The notes: generated from the letters alone by a model not told the origin. DNA of 64,000 bases from Eledone cirrhosa (GCA_964016885.1 OZ024740.1:301514286-301578285), one strand, 5' to 3'. Counted from the stretch's first letter, positions 10,290 through 23,254 are shown. Numbers and translations: made by a program.

Positions 10290-11600
10290 ACCATAACTAA
10301 ATGAATATATATATATATATAATCGTGTGGGGGGGGGCGTGTATGTGAGCACGTGTGTGTGTATGCGTGTGTGTTTATATATACACATATATCTGTATAG
10401 ATTCAGAAGTCTATATATACACTTACCCTGTGCGTATTTGCATGAGCAAATATCACAAACATTTTTAACAATTTAACATATAAAGATACAATCGAATTCA
10501 GAAAGATTGCGAGTAAAAGAGGGAGAGAAGAGGGAAAGTCTGAGCATCCCGTGATGAAGGAAGATGTTCTAATTACTAGATTTCATATAAATATTAAATT
10601 GATAATGCTATGTATTAAAATGTTTGATCCTACTTAAAGCCACTGTCGAAATTTTCCGGTGTTTATACGAATACATGTGTGTTTGTTTCTGCCCGTATTT
10701 TACATATTTTGCATAGTACATGTGTATATAGGTGTGCACGTTTCATCGTGTTTGTTTATATTTTGAAATGCTTTATAACATCATCTATCGTTGCCCTCGG
10801 AATATGCTTTTGTGCAACTTAATATTCGTCCAAATATTTACTGCAGCATTTATTTAATTATGTTACTCTATAGCATGTATATCTTTTGTGGTATAGATAT
10901 TTGATAATTGAAACATATATTCCTACACGCATGCAAAAACATCCATACGTACGTACACCATCATAAATCCAAGTATACATATATACGTACATGTGTAATA
11001 TGTTGTAATATGTTGTAATATTCAAACATATAACATGGTCATGTCGTCTACTATTTTGTGGTGAACGATTGAAATTACACGGAATACGTCAAAACATTAT
11101 ATATATAAATATAGTCATCTGCCCAATATATCTATGAATGAAGGCACATATACTATGACTTTGGCATTTGTAAAACATGGCAAATTATTAAGGAATCGAA
11201 GTTCTTAAACACAGACTAAACTTATTTATTTATGTAATACCATACATAATAATTTTATTGTAGATGATATTCACTCTATGCTAGAAAACAATTATTCGGT
11301 CCATGAATTGGACGTCTGTTATGATAATAGTTGTTATGTTAAGTTCGGTCGCTGATGTCAGTGACAAAATGAGCAATATTTAAGTTATAGGTAAAGGGGA
11401 ACTTGGGTGCTCGAAGTGAACATCGTATAGCATCTACAGCACGGAGGCAGGATTAGACTGGTATAGAGGCGTGAATTGTTAATAAACTTGTATATAGGTA
11501 AAGATGTTGATAGGTACATATTCATGCCGGTAGAAAAGCGGCGGATAATTTCTTAATGAAAATGAACATTTTATTTACAGTAATATTAATAATAATAATA
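10290..11600. other. AT-rich spacer, no gene
   Basis: A short (TA)n and a G8 run lie near 10310-10337. The rest is AT-rich non-repetitive DNA with no supported feature. Confidence 0.55.
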
Positions 11601-11605
11601 TTTGT

Positions 11606-11650
11606 TTCTACTTTTGGCACAAGGCCAGCAATTATCCCAGTGCATAACCT
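11606..11650 (-). mobile_element. SINE 3'-end fragment
   Basis: Only the tail block remains: TTTCTACTTTTGGCACAAGG and CCAGCAATTATCCCAGTGCAT, which is the complement of the SINE 3' end. It directly precedes the CTAAAACAGAGAATGT motif at 11655. Confidence 0.7.
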
Positions 11651-11654
11651 AAAT

Positions 11655-11780
11655 ATCTAAAACAGAGAATGTTTGTATGTGTGACTCCCTAAAACTCGAG
11701 AACGACCCAACCGACTTGTTCAAACTTTACGAGCATCCTGATATTATTTGGGAAATTTACAAGAAACTCACCTGTCTCAA
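11655..11780. repeat. Fragment of AACTCGAGAAC repeat family
   Basis: CTAAAACAGAGAATGT, CCTAAAACTCGAGAACGACC and TTCAAACTTTACGA match the two ends of the element at 45676-46790. This is one end only. Confidence 0.6.
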
Positions 11781-11950
11781 ATAATTTATGATATATAACC
11801 TATTTCTCTAGTCTTTAAATCACAATCTTTGTAATATATATCAATAAGCATATAAAATATTATGAAAGTACACCTATAGTCTAAGTCAGATGAATTAATT
11901 ACTTTTGGATATAGATTTTAAATGCCTTAAATAGAGAAGTTATTATCTGG

Positions 11951-13305
11951 TTGACTCGTGTGTACCGGGTGAAAAGGATCTCTGGAAAGGCACCCAAGAA
12001 ATGGCTGTCGGGAATGATAATTTCAATTATTAAAACTGGAGACACGAGAGATTGTTCCAATTACAGAGGAGTCTCTTTGTTAAGCCTCCCCGGTAACGTC
12101 TATGCTGATGTGACTGCGGTTTTCGCCCCGGATGCAGCACAGATGACCAAATAGTTACACTGCGGTAAGTCTTCGTGAAATCGTGGGAGTATCGCGAAGA
12201 GTTGTATCCTTGTATTGGTGAACTTGAGAAGGCACATGACCGCCTTCCTCGGGACCTGTTGTGGATGGTTATGCGATCGATGATCAATTTCCTGCTGCAC
12301 TGATGTTTCTATACGAATTTCATGACTATTTGTGTTCGTATAAATGCTGATAAATCAAAACTATTCAATGTGGGAGTCGGACTAGGTCAAGGATCCGTAT
12401 CTCTTCTGCTAGTGAGTTCTGTGAACAGGAATGGCATTCACAGCCGGGCTGGAAGCGGTGTCATAATTGGCACGCGTAAATTCAGTCAGCTGGAATTTGC
12501 AGACGACATGATGTCACTTAACTCGACAGAAGGTGATCACCAACATACACACGATAGGTTTAACGCCGATTGATGCATAGTTGGAATGAAAATTAGTGCT
12601 GTGTAAACACTCGTTCTCTCGTGAAAGCCTGCGAAGTGCACTCTACAAGTGAATGGAGTTCCACTGAAACAGGTAGAGAATCTCAAGTATCGTGGGACCG
12701 TGTGGATGAGAGATGGATCTTGTTAATGAAGTAAGTATAGAAGCTGATGCAGCAATACGCCAACGGCATCATTTGCTTATCAGACGAGGGGGGGGGGGAA
12801 CGTAAAAGGTAAACTCGCTATCTTCATTTCGTTATTTGTGCCAACCTTTACGTATGGTCATCAATATTGGAAACTTTACGTATGGTCATCAATATTGGTT
12901 AATGATAAAAATAATACAAGCGAACGAAATGGGTTTCACCCGAAGAATGGTTGGGGTAACGTTATGCGATAGAGAGTATAGCACGGGGATCAGAGATACA
13001 CTGTCGATAGAGATGCAACGTCTCCGAATTGAGTGATCACTGCTTTGATACTATAGACCTGTGGCTAGAAAGTTTCAGGATAGAACAACTGCAGAGATTT
13101 TATGGGCAAAGCTGACCGGCTGGAGACCCTGAAGTAGAGTCCGATCAAGATGGTTGTATAATATTCATAAGCTGAGCTCGTCTTTCTTGGTGTTCCAGCC
13201 GGATCGTTTGCAAATGTTTGCATCTGACAGGATCCGCTGGTTGTAGTATCTGAGGACTCTGCTACCACAACCCACTCAGAAATATGTGGGCGACGAAGAA
13301 GAAGA
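11951..13305 (+). pseudogene. Decayed LINE reverse transcriptase
   Basis: Pieces in shifting frames match a non-LTR retrotransposon reverse transcriptase. At 11951-12110 there is a segment with GDTRDCSNYRGVSLLSLPGNVYA, typical of the region before the catalytic core. Around 12230-12290 there is a broken EKAYDRLPR-like segment. At 12322-12573 VRINADKSKLFNVGVGLGQG precedes EFADDM, the FADD catalytic box. At 12850-13036 TYGHQYW and ANEMGFTRRMVGVTL come from the C-terminal part. The element ends near 13305 with a (GAA)n-like tail. It has many frameshifts and stops and a tandem duplication of about 26 bp at 12847-12898, so it is inactive. The strand is plus. I am sure of the class, not of the clade. 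A second piece of the same family lies at 17200-17395. Confidence 0.8.
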
Positions 13306-13539
13306 AGAACTGAATAATGTATTAAATGTCCAACAGACTATAATACATCTAACAATACTAGCCTTGACTGCAGGCATGCGATGTCAAATATAGTTAAGAA
13401 TTAAACCAATTTTAAATAAGTAATTCATGACATTTTACAAAACTAAACCAATATAAGCTGAGCTTATGTTGGTGAAATATTAAACAACTAAAATTTTAAT
13501 GAGTCTTTCTATCTCGAAGATTTAGATGGCTAACAATAA

Positions 13540-13745
13540 TAATGGTTTCTTATATACGCACAAGGCCAGCAATTTTGGGGGGAGAATAAAGTCGGTTAAA
13601 TCGACCCCAGTGGTGAATGCTACTTTATTTTTATCGACCCCGTAAGGATGAAAAGCAAAGTCAACCTCAGCGGGATGTGAACTCAGGTCATAAAGGGCCG
13701 TAACTCTGTGTCCGACCCTCTGCTGATACTGCCAATCACCGCCCG
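13540..13745 (-). mobile_element. SINE, diverged reverse copy
   Basis: The tail (ACAAGGCCAGCAATTTT) comes first and the tRNA-like head last (GTCCGACCCTCTGCTGATAC, GCCAATCACCGCCC). An extra block (GTCGGTTAAATCGACCCCAGTGG) follows the tail; a similar block is in the copy at 35625, suggesting a subfamily. Confidence 0.75.
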
Positions 13746-13821
13746 CATGGCTGAAAATAATAATGAAATGCAGAAGAGGTAGTATAATTTCAGAGATTAC
13801 TGTTGAATGCTGTGCAACCTT

Positions 13822-13900
13822 CTTCTTCTTCTTCTTCTTCTTCTTCTTCTTCTTCTTCTTCTTCTTCTTCATCTTCTTCTTCTTCTTCTTCTTCTTCTTT
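13822..13900. repeat. (TTC)n trinucleotide repeat
   Basis: About 26 TTC units with one ATC interruption give a polypyrimidine strand that could form a triplex. The poly-Leu and poly-Lys frames over it are artefacts. Confidence 0.95.
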
Positions 13901-15515
13901 GTGGAGACAAAGCCCTAAACACTCTTTCCAGTGGGTCGGGCCAGAAGCAACGAAGTAACCGTTTCCAGTTACTCCAGTACTGTAGATTTCGTCACTCCGA
14001 TACTGTAGATTTGGATGGATGATGGAAACTCCACTATTTAGTTGTGCTCAGTAATCTAAAGAACACAACTCTCAAATGGCTACTTCTTAGAAAAGGAGTG
14101 TATCTTTTTCTCGACAATAGTTATCACAGAATTCCACTTAATATCATTGCAAGCTTATCATATAAATAACTCATGTATTTTAAGGAAGAATATGATACTT
14201 TTACTTAATTTCTTTTACTTATTATTATGCCTTCGAAAGTAAAAGTGTTTTGTCATAGACGAAAGTATGTAGGATGCAGAATTTATACGCGCATGGTTTA
14301 GAAATCAGCCACATGTCGAATTGTTCAGTTTCAAGTAGATAGTGAGATGAGAATTCTTGTCTCTAAGCAGATTAACATGCATGTATCTCATTAAATTGTT
14401 TACAGTTTTCCTGTATATATTAATCTTACAATCTGAAGCCACATTGATTATATCTGTCGAACGGTTCAGACGATGCCTAGGTTAATATGAAATACAATTC
14501 TATTATTCTTAGTTTATTTTGTACTCATTTGTATCACTCTAAATACATGCAGTCGAATTTCCTAAATAACAATAAATATTTCTGTACATCTGAGATTGTA
14601 TGCAAATATTTTAAGAGTTTAGATATTTTTATACTTTACTTTTGTCACACAGTGTAAATCCATCCATAAATTGTGTAAAACAATATTTTACGCTTATAAA
14701 CAAAATTAATTAATGACAGCAAATTTGTTCCTTTATGTGAAAACATTCAAATACAATTACCCTCATAAATATTTAATATTCTGATTATGCGTAAAATGCC
14801 GTGTTTTTGCATCAAATATTTGAGCCACTCAATGAATTATTAAGGTACTGTTCATGTTTACTTAATCTGCAAAATGAATGCAGATCCCTGTAAAAGGAAA
14901 AAAAAACAAAAAAAAAAACAATCGTGAGATAAATGGTCAGAACTAAAAATATATTTAATCAGTCATATATTCAATCACCAAAATATTTCATTCTAAAACA
15001 CAACGACAACATAGTATTTAATTTGTTTCAGTTCAACTGTTTAAGTAAATGATATAAAAAAAAGATTTTAAGGTAATTAAAGAGAATGAGCTCAAAACGA
15101 AAGCTGAGATATATACTGACATGTATATTATATCGATTGCGTATTCATGAATTCATAAGGATAAGGGCAAATGCAAAATAAAGGCGAGGTAAACATTTTA
15201 ACGCACGTATTTTTAACTAAACGAGTAATTAAAGTATCTGAAAAGAAAATAGAACTAAAGAAGAACACCAGATCAATAGATAAAGGAACTAAAGTAGCCG
15301 ATAAAGAGAAAAATATTTAATCAGAACAGTTAACATTCTGTAATTGTTAAAGTTGCTTGATCTTATCTATACACGCACATTGTGTAATGAGATAATCTGT
15401 TGTAGAGATATTAATATCGATTTTGGAAGACTCTTTGAGGTAATAACTCATATAAAACTGACAAAAGCAAAACATAGTACCAGATTTCAATGTTCACGGA
15501 GACAAAGGAATAAAC
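13901..15515. other. AT-rich spacer, no gene
   Basis: I see no repeat family, coding signal or RNA gene in these 1.6 kb beyond short A-runs near 14898. Confidence 0.6.
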
Positions 15516-15519
15516 CAAC

Positions 15520-15521
<2 letters not shown>

Positions 15522-15579
<58 letters not shown>

Positions 15580-15668
15580 GTGTGTGTGTTTGGGCTATAC
15601 GGGTGTATTTAGGTGCTTATGTGCAGTGTTTAATATATCGTGTTTGTGTGAGTGCGCCTGTGTGTGCC

Positions 15669-15701
<33 letters not shown>

Positions 15702-15720
15702 TGTGCCTCTGAGTGTGTGC
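15522..15720. repeat. (TA)n(TG)n microsatellite region
   Basis: TA dinucleotides are followed by TG-rich DNA, with a clean (GT)n near 15675-15700. A phrase around 15593-15630 (GGTGTATTTAGGTGCTTATG) returns at 16010-16030, a short local duplication. Confidence 0.8.
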
Positions 15721-16130
15721 GTATTATTGTGTGTGTGTGGTGCAAAATTGAAATAATATTTCATGCACAACACCAATCGGAAACAAAAGGAATCTACTAA
15801 AAGAGTACACAGGCCTCTTAGACATGGACAAAATACAGCAGACGCCAGTGCGGTGGTTTGTCAGTGAAACACTTTGAGCTTTTCTTCTCAGGGGGTATCT
15901 TTTCACGCAGGTGTGCGTCGAACTGTGAATAAGTGACTGCATCTGTAGGCACACCATCGTGTGTTTGCCTGATCATGAGACTGCACGTTTATGTTTGGCA
16001 TATACCGGTGTATTTAGGTGCTTATGTGCAGTTTGATTAGTAGGTGAGTGTATGTATATTGTACGTGAGACTGTGTTTATGCACGCGAACAAAGGCAAAC
16101 TACTTACACAGATACATTATTGCTAAGATG

Positions 16131-16316
16131 GCCAGTGGATTGGCAGTATCGGTAGAGGGTCGGATGCCATGCTTTGACGCATAGAGTTACGGCCCTTGCC
16201 ATTCCGAGTTCAAATCCCGCCGAGGTTAACTTTGCCTTTCATCCTTATGGGGTCGATAAAATAAAGTACCAGTAATACACTGGGTAATTGCTGGCCTTGT
16301 GCCAAAAGTAGAAACA
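16131..16316 (+). mobile_element. SINE with 15-bp target duplication
   Basis: A full-length copy with box B GAGTTCAAATCCC and the tail GCCAAAAGTAGAAACA. The target-site duplication ATTATTGCTAAGATG is perfect at 16116-16130 and 16317-16331, which fixes both ends. It must be a relatively young insertion. Confidence 0.92.
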
Positions 16317-16660
16317 ATTATTGCTAAGATGAACACACAGGTTTGAATCACACTCGATCAGAACGCACAAACACAGCGCTATCCAGTAATCTTACATGTG
16401 TAGGCGCACATATCTACACAGGCACGCACACACACACCCACACACACAAACACACCTACACATATACACACACGCACACACTTGAGGCGAATCCACCATA
16501 CAACATAACCTCCACACCATAATTCTTTGCTCTGAAATTTCCAATCTAGCGACTCACTTAAAATGTTCACTCTTTAAATGTTCTCTTCTACTGTGATTAT
16601 ATCCTAATTTTTGAAGAATCAGTGGAGACTTCTCTGGAATCTACCGGTAATGAGATTTAA

Positions 16661-16984
16661 TATTTCTCAGCAATATGTTACCACGGCATAACCCTCTTTT
16701 TGAGCGGAAAATATTTCTCCATTTCATATAATATATACAAATATTCTCAGCAATATGTTACCACGGCATAACCCTCTTTTTGAGCGGAAAATATTTCTCC
16801 ATTTCATATAATATATACAAATATTCTCAGCAATATGTTACCACGGCATAACCCTCTTTTTGAGCGGAAAATATTTCTCCATTTCATATAATATATACAA
16901 ATATTCTCAGCAATATGTTACCACGGCATAACCCTCTTTTTGAGCGGAAAATATTTCTCCATTTCATATAATATATACAAATAT
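16661..16984. repeat. 80-bp tandem repeat, four copies
   Basis: The unit starts TTCTCAGCAATATGTTACCA and contains GGCATAACCCTCTTTTTGAG. It repeats with an exact 80-bp period at 16671, 16751, 16831 and 16911. I see no difference between copies apart from the junction. Perfect identity suggests very recent expansion. Confidence 0.95.
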
Positions 16985-17199
16985 CATCACAAATTGCAGC
17001 TGAATAGTTCGAATCCCTGTTAAGCTGCTTTTCCATTTCATGGAGGATTATAAAATTGTCGAGTTAATAGGCCAAAGGTATTGTTTCGAATTGAATAACA
17101 ATGATGTTTTTCATAGAGCTGGCAGGGTGAATGATGCTAATAAAATTATGCGTTTTATGTGAAGTAGTGTAGTCACATATATACAATTTCTGTCTGTTC

Positions 17200-17395
17200 T
17201 GAAAAATCTGTCCTGCCGTTCTTTCCTGAGACCTACCAAAGTATCTGTAGTATCGGAGCTGTGATCTCTCAATTCGGAGAAATTGCGGCTCTATCTGGTG
17301 TAAGTCTCTGAACCGCGAGCTACGCACTGTATCGAGTAAAGTTATTCCAGAGACTCTTTGGAGAATCCCCGATTTGGCCGCTTGTATTCTCCACC
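17200..17395 (-). pseudogene. LINE reverse transcriptase C-terminal fragment
   Basis: On the minus strand a single frame reads IQAAKSGFSKRVSGITL and then IEPQFLRIERSQLRYYRYFG. These align by eye to the same C-terminal region as the LINE at 11951-13305 (ANEMGFTRRMVGVTL). It is a small orphan piece without its catalytic core and lies just beyond the 80-bp repeats. Confidence 0.7.
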
Positions 17396-17399
17396 GTAT

Positions 17400-19020
17400 T
17401 TTGTAAAAATGAATGACGACATTATCAAACTTTTCAGTAATTAAGTTGAGACATGTTCTAATGATTTGCGATATTAATTACTGGAATTCTGGAATACATT
17501 TTACAATAGGGAGTATGGAATCTAATGTAGTTTACTTGATTATGCATTTATCTGATTTACACGCTTGAACAATCATGTAGTAGTATGGTCCAAATAGTTA
17601 CATTTAAGATATATTAATGAAATAATAACGTGTTATGCATCTGAATATATACTATATCATCCATTACTGCCACAATAGCTATTTTCCCAGCTTTATTAAT
17701 ATTATTTGAATTAGAATAACGCGATAATTTAAAGTTCAGAAACAGAATAAATGTGGAGTTTATAGTATGAATTATCAATAATTATTTGCAAGCACACATA
17801 AGTGTTTAATCGCAAAGAAAATACTCAAATGTACGTTTATGTTTTGTTACAATATTTATATTGTATATGAGATTCCCTGCACAAGCACCGAGTCCAGGAC
17901 TCATATAATAGGTGTTCATGACAGAAATTGTTTGCTACAGTAGAAACAATGAGATGACGCAGTGGCACAAAAGAGACCTTATAGATGCTGGAATTATTCC
18001 CGACGTCATAATTCAGAAATAACATAAAAGTAGATAAGAAATAAGAATATATATTTATATATAGAAAGGGAATGAGTTGGAAATAGCCGTGACATAAATT
18101 CAGTTGAACCTTTGTGGGAAGAACAAGTTTGTTTACCGGTAACTATTTAATTCAAATGGATTGTCGCAGGCTCCTATTGACGTTGGGATTAATGAATGTT
18201 ACAGGAATATTGCCATTATCTTTTATTCAGCATGCTTCTTGTTTTTCATGTGCTCTTAAAAGTCAAATGGTAAAGAGAACATATCAGAATATAATGAAAT
18301 AGATGTCTGAAAACTCGTCTTCAAATAAATTGATATATTAAAGTGAGTATTAAATTCTACTTTAGTTTTATAAGATATCATATTCATATTTTTTTAGAAA
18401 TTATATAGTGTTCTTAAACATTTAGCTAGGATTGTGTGATAAGCACAGAGAAACAACATTATAACTAGAACTGCTGTACAAAACACAAAATAACTCAGTA
18501 AAATGCAAATATCATTCAAATATTTCAGATCAGTTCTATGTAAATGTAATAAATTGTTACCAAGAAACTAAATGAAACTAAAGTAAAATAAAATATTATC
18601 TGAACATTAAAATCATAATGCATAAAACTGATAAGAACAATGTGTATATATATATATATATATATATCATAATTAAATAAATATCGGAAAACAGTAAAGA
18701 AAAACAACAGCCGTATCAGAATTCAAATGGATAACATTGTACAAGTTACGGTTTAGTTAAAGAATACTATTTGGCACTGAAAATGCAAAAATAGGCAATA
18801 TTTATTTAGAATTCATTAAAGAATACAACCCAAGGTACATCGTTGAACCACAATAATTCACAGACACACTATCTTAATTCAACGTGCAATCCTCAATCGG
18901 AAGATATTTTAGAGATTTTACAAGAGCGGAAAAACTTAATATCATTTTCAAAATACCAATTTCCACATATCGCAAATATGTATTAATATACAGTGATAAA
19001 ATCACTCAATGTATTAAGAA
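17400..19020. other. AT-rich spacer, no gene
   Basis: Only a short (TA)n at 18642-18667 interrupts AT-rich unique DNA. Three frames of about 60 codons have no known domain. Confidence 0.6.
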
Positions 19021-19029
19021 TCACAATTG

Positions 19030-19213
19030 TTTCTACTTTAGGTACAAGGCCAGCAATTACCCAGTGCATTACTGGTACTTTATTTTATCGACCCCGTAAG
19101 GATGAAAGGCAAAGTCAACCTCGGCGGGATTTGAACTCAGATCGTAAAGGGACGTAACTATGCTTGAAAGCATGGCGTCCGACCCTCTACCGATACTGCC
19201 AATCCACCGCCCT
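19030..19213 (-). mobile_element. SINE, reverse copy
   Basis: The copy starts TTTCTACTTTAGGTACAAGG and ends CTGCCAATCCACCGCCC. The flanking word TATTAAGAAT occurs on both sides (about 19013 and 19215), a probable target duplication of 10 bp or more. Confidence 0.88.
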
Positions 19214-19763
19214 TATTAAGAATAAACCTTATCAGCTGCATTGCATAACAGTGTGTACGCTCTTTTGACTGTAGCTCACTCTGCACATATAAAATTGAAA
19301 TATTAATTCCAGATAATATCCATAAAATCTAAAACACAATCCTCGACGAAAATTTCGTTCTGACGGTTACATGAAAAGATAATTTGATAATCTAAAGCAA
19401 GATTTAGAAGGTAAATCAATATTCAAAACGTATATATTCAAATGTTTTAATAATACACGTTACATATAAATATAGGAAAGTGAAATATATCTATTGCTGG
19501 ATGTTCTCCCTAACGACAACCATATTAATACAGTTTACACGCTGATTTTTGTCGTGACACGTACACGACAACTTTATAGCATGGAATTATCCTATCTATG
19601 GTGACACCTACATGACCAATTTAAAGAGTGGACCGTGTGTTTTTGTAGTGGCACCTACTTGTATAAGCAGACATTACGGCCAAATACCTATACACCCCAG
19701 AGAAAAGCATTCCCTATATGAAAAGAACAAATCTAGTAAACTTCACACTGGACAAACTTCTTT

Positions 19764-19814
19764 ACGATTTCAATTACTTTCCTAAAAACTGATTTAGGAA
19801 AGTAATTGAAATCT
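19764..19814. repeat. Short perfect hairpin
   Basis: GATTTCAATTACTTTCCTAAA and its complement enclose a 6-bp loop. It is free-standing in AT-rich DNA. I found no hammerhead box. Confidence 0.8.
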
Positions 19815-19829
19815 TCATAAAACGTTAAA

Positions 19830-20482
19830 CTAATAGTAATATATAGAGATCGGAGATAGAATGGAGAGATCAACTGTACATAGTAACACATTGTGAGCAT
19901 ATCACAGAAAGTGAATGTAACATATCTTACAGTGAACCACAAACGAATATGAAAAATATTTTACAATATATAAAAATCCGTTTTAAGTGTAGTATATCTT
20001 CAGTAAGTCATACTTTAAATAGTGTTTTCCCGAGCTCACACACACTCACACATTATTATTTTTGACCCGAAATCCTGATAACACATTCCATGCTTTTCTA
20101 CTCACTATTACATTATCTCCCCTTGTGCAATGTAAGGAGCGACAGTGTTCTTTGTGAATACTTGTTTCACATATTTTAGAATGGCGCTGCGGAAATCGCA
20201 CGGACACCTTATTCTCTTTTTCGTCATGTTCATAATTTTCGATTGAAGCTTTCCTAAACAGCACGGCAACAACAGGTTCCCGAGTCTTTGCACAAGGAGA
20301 AAAAGCCTAGGACTAGAGGAGTTGGCTAAAACTCTGAATTATCCCTGTATTCGTTATGTCTAGCAATTTTTATTTCGTCTCGTTTCCCATTTATTTCTTT
20401 ACATTTCATATATCACATTACGTCGCAAAATCGTACGTTCTCTTTTCTTTTCTCTGACCTTTTGATTACCATACACACACAC

Positions 20483-20515
<33 letters not shown>

Positions 20516-20660
20516 CGTGTATGTGTGCGTGTGGATGTATGTGTGTGTGTGCGTGTGCGAGTGTGTGCACATAATATAGTTTTCATATCAAATCTGTTAG
20601 ATTGATCTTTCTAATTTAGACAGTGATAGATGCGCGATGCACATGAGCTCAATTTTTATA
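19830..20660. other. Spacer, no gene
   Basis: AT-rich DNA with a small (AT)n(GT)n block at 20482-20530. There are no domains in the short minus-strand frames at 20046-20293. Confidence 0.55.
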
Positions 20661-20668
20661 GTACTATA

Positions 20669-20793
<125 letters not shown>

Positions 20794-21019
20794 GTGGGAG
20801 ATTATTATGGTGGGAAGCCATGATCAGTTGATTCATGTTTGTTTATAACTCTGTGATGCGTATTTCTCTAAAGATTATCAGTTATGATAGCCTGAAGTCT
20901 TCCGAATGCAAAGCCTATAAAAATAATAAAAGCTCCTAAAAAAATATTAAGTTTAAAAAGTTCCTATAACTTAGTCGAAAAAGATTCGTTTTTGAATAGA
21001 GGGGTCGGCCGAGCGGCGG

Positions 21020-21250
21020 CCAGCCCATATATATATATGAGAAAAACCACAGACCCTCCATTTCAACTCACCTTTTGAAAAGCATAAGAACTGCGAAACC
21101 GGTAAAGGAACCAAATAAATATATATATTTTTAAAAAAATAAGACTTCAGTTGCATTTTCGATTTCATCTCTTTTTCTTTATACTTTCACTCGTGTAGGA
21201 CACCTCGGTTATTTTTCATTTTGTAAAAAAAACCTCACTTTCTAATATAT
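21020..21250 (+). mobile_element. PLE 3' tail, mate of 6107-6320
   Basis: This is the plus-strand copy of the tail at 6107-6320. The degenerate hammerhead-like segment is at 21071-21108: box UUGAAAA at 21075-21081, stem II GCA/UGC, GAA at 21095-21097, ACCGGU, and CCUU pairing with AAGG. The 3' part ends in a short TA run at 21245. Confidence 0.7.
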
Positions 21251-21265
21251 ATATAAGTTATTACA

Positions 21266-21390
21266 CAACAGTTAGTTCACCATACCGAGAACAATCGTTT
21301 CACCTCAGCGGATCCTCAGCTCGTAATCTTTACGAGCTGAGGATCCGCTAATGTGACACAATTGTCCACGGTATGGTGATCTAACTGTTG
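21266..21390. repeat. 125-bp hairpin with 3-bp loop
   Basis: The arms 21266-21326 and 21330-21390 are inverted with several mismatches. The left arm contains an intact hammerhead on the minus strand. The right arm contains a mutated one on the plus strand, with GACAC in place of GAAAC. It lies about 15 bp beyond the tail at 21020-21250. Confidence 0.85.
21286..21323 (-). ncRNA. Compact hammerhead ribozyme, type I
   Basis: On the minus strand: CGAG, CUGAGGA (21319-21313), stem II UCCGCUGAGGU (two C-G pairs, U-U at its base), GAA, stem III AC/GU with loop GAUU, the cleavage-site base U (complement of A21290), then CUCG pairing with CGAG. All invariant core bases are present. The two-base-pair stem III is the small form known from PLE hammerheads. 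Confidence 0.72.
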
Positions 21391-21669
21391 TACTTAACTA
21401 TATATATAATGGTACGTTTATGAACATACAAACTCGTATATCTGATGGGATGTAATAGAAAAGTGGGACCTTGCTTATTATGATCAATATGGAAACGATT
21501 GTTATCTGCCAATAAAATGTAATATATGTTGCAACAGTGACTTTGATCATATTTACATTTATTTGCACTCAGCACACAAACCCGATTTAGCAATGGAATA
21601 CAACACGAAATGTGCACCGAGATGTAAATGTAGTTACACGCTTAATAACCTATATATATTTATATTTAT

Positions 21670-21708
<39 letters not shown>

Positions 21709-22890
21709 CATACATAAACGTTTCTTCTTTTTTGTTACGTGTCTGTCTGCTTTCGTGGAAGTATTTAATCGTGGGCGTGTGTTTTTAAGCTAGATGATAT
21801 TAACGGTTGGTTCGTTTACGTAAATCCGTAACACGGTCATTTTCCTGAATATATTCTAATTAGTTTAGTAGTATAGCCCTAAAATGTTGTTCATCTAAAT
21901 CATTTCGATTTTCAAATATTATTGTTTTTGCAATTCATCATTGACACACTGAGTTCGATTAAACGAATTACAATCCTTTCAAAATGTGAATGTTTTTGGC
22001 TGATTTTAAGGAGACTGTTTGCCAATTGAAAAGAAATGGTTCATTTACAGAATTACTAGGCTGTACAAAACTATGCGTAGTTGTAATTAGTTACATCTCA
22101 ATAACGTCTGCCATTGAATTCAACAACATTCGACAATATCTTTCATTCTCCTGTGGTTGGCAAGTTACATTAAGGGTGCATCATAATCGGATTCCCTTAG
22201 ACGTCCAGCTGCGAGACATACCATCCATGTTATAAACAACACATTCAATGCTGAGAAAACTCTTAAAATATTAATAAATTCTGACGGATACATGCTATTT
22301 TCTTACAATTGTATCATGTGCTTTGATGACTTAATATATGATACATGAAATCCATTCCAGAGGTATTTCGCCCTCGCAGCATTAGGTAACTAATCACGAC
22401 TTTCTTAATAATCCTTCTCTGTAAGTAGATTATATTAGTAATCTTTTCCTAAAGCCAGCTACCAGCTTTTGTTTCTCCTTTTCACTTCATTAGAAATTCT
22501 TGTCATCGAAACTGTCTGATCTCTCCATACGGAAAACGCTGTCACTTGCAGATTAGCAGACGGTCTAGAGAGCCATTATTTTATCTCTATTCTAAATAAT
22601 ACAAATCACATAAGCTAAAAACAATTGTATTGCTATGTTTTCTTATGTGGTTTTGGATTTTCTTTTCTCTTATTGAATTATGACTGAGGAATTCTACGAG
22701 TTTTTTTGTTTTTTTTTCACAGAATTGCCAATGAAGAATCTCGTAGAAATACTAGGTTATATTTGTTATATTTGAGTCGAATAAATTGTGTATGGTAAGT
22801 CTTATGATTTGATCATTAATAATTTGGCAATATAACTATGGCACTACACGTTCATTATATAAAACTGCTTAAAAACTTAGCCCTATTATA
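21391..22890. other. AT-rich spacer, no gene
   Basis: A (TA)n at about 21675-21705 is the only repeat. An 81-codon frame at 21990-22235 shows no domain. Confidence 0.55.
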
Positions 22891-22892
22891 CA

Positions 22893-23079
22893 TCCATTGG
22901 TGGAGTGGCTGTATCGGTAGAGGGTCGGATCCCATGCTTTGACGCATAGAGTTACGGCCCTTGCCATTCTGAGTTCAAATGCCACCGAGGATAATTTGCC
23001 TTTCATCCTTACGGGGTCGATAAAATAAAGTAGCAGTAATGCACTAGATAATTGCTGGCCTTGTGCCAAAAGTAGAAAC
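22893..23079 (+). mobile_element. SINE
   Basis: A full-length copy with a slightly diverged head (GTGGAGTGGCTGTATCGGTA) and box B (GAGTTCAAATGCC). The tail is GCCAAAAGTAGAAACGA. Confidence 0.88.
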
Positions 23080-23254
23080 GACTTTTATAAATAGGGAGGG
23101 AAGTTGTAAAAAACATGACATATCACCATATTCTCCTTAAGCAATTGTTAGATAAAAGTGAGGAAACATATAGACAGGTATATTAGAACTATATTAAGCA
23201 TGACTGTTTTCAAGTATCATGCATCAGAGACTACATTTTCCTATTTCTCACACA

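Noticed and set aside
16131..16316. Functional tRNA gene
   Set aside because: The box A/B-like head belongs to a SINE: it has no closed cloverleaf, a long non-tRNA body, and flanking target duplications.
16661..16984. CRISPR-like array
   Set aside because: The 80-bp units are directly adjacent with no variable spacers, and the genome is eukaryotic.
21990..22235. 81-codon frame with mixed, protein-like composition
   Set aside because: No recognisable domain, no splice or promoter context, and length expected by chance.
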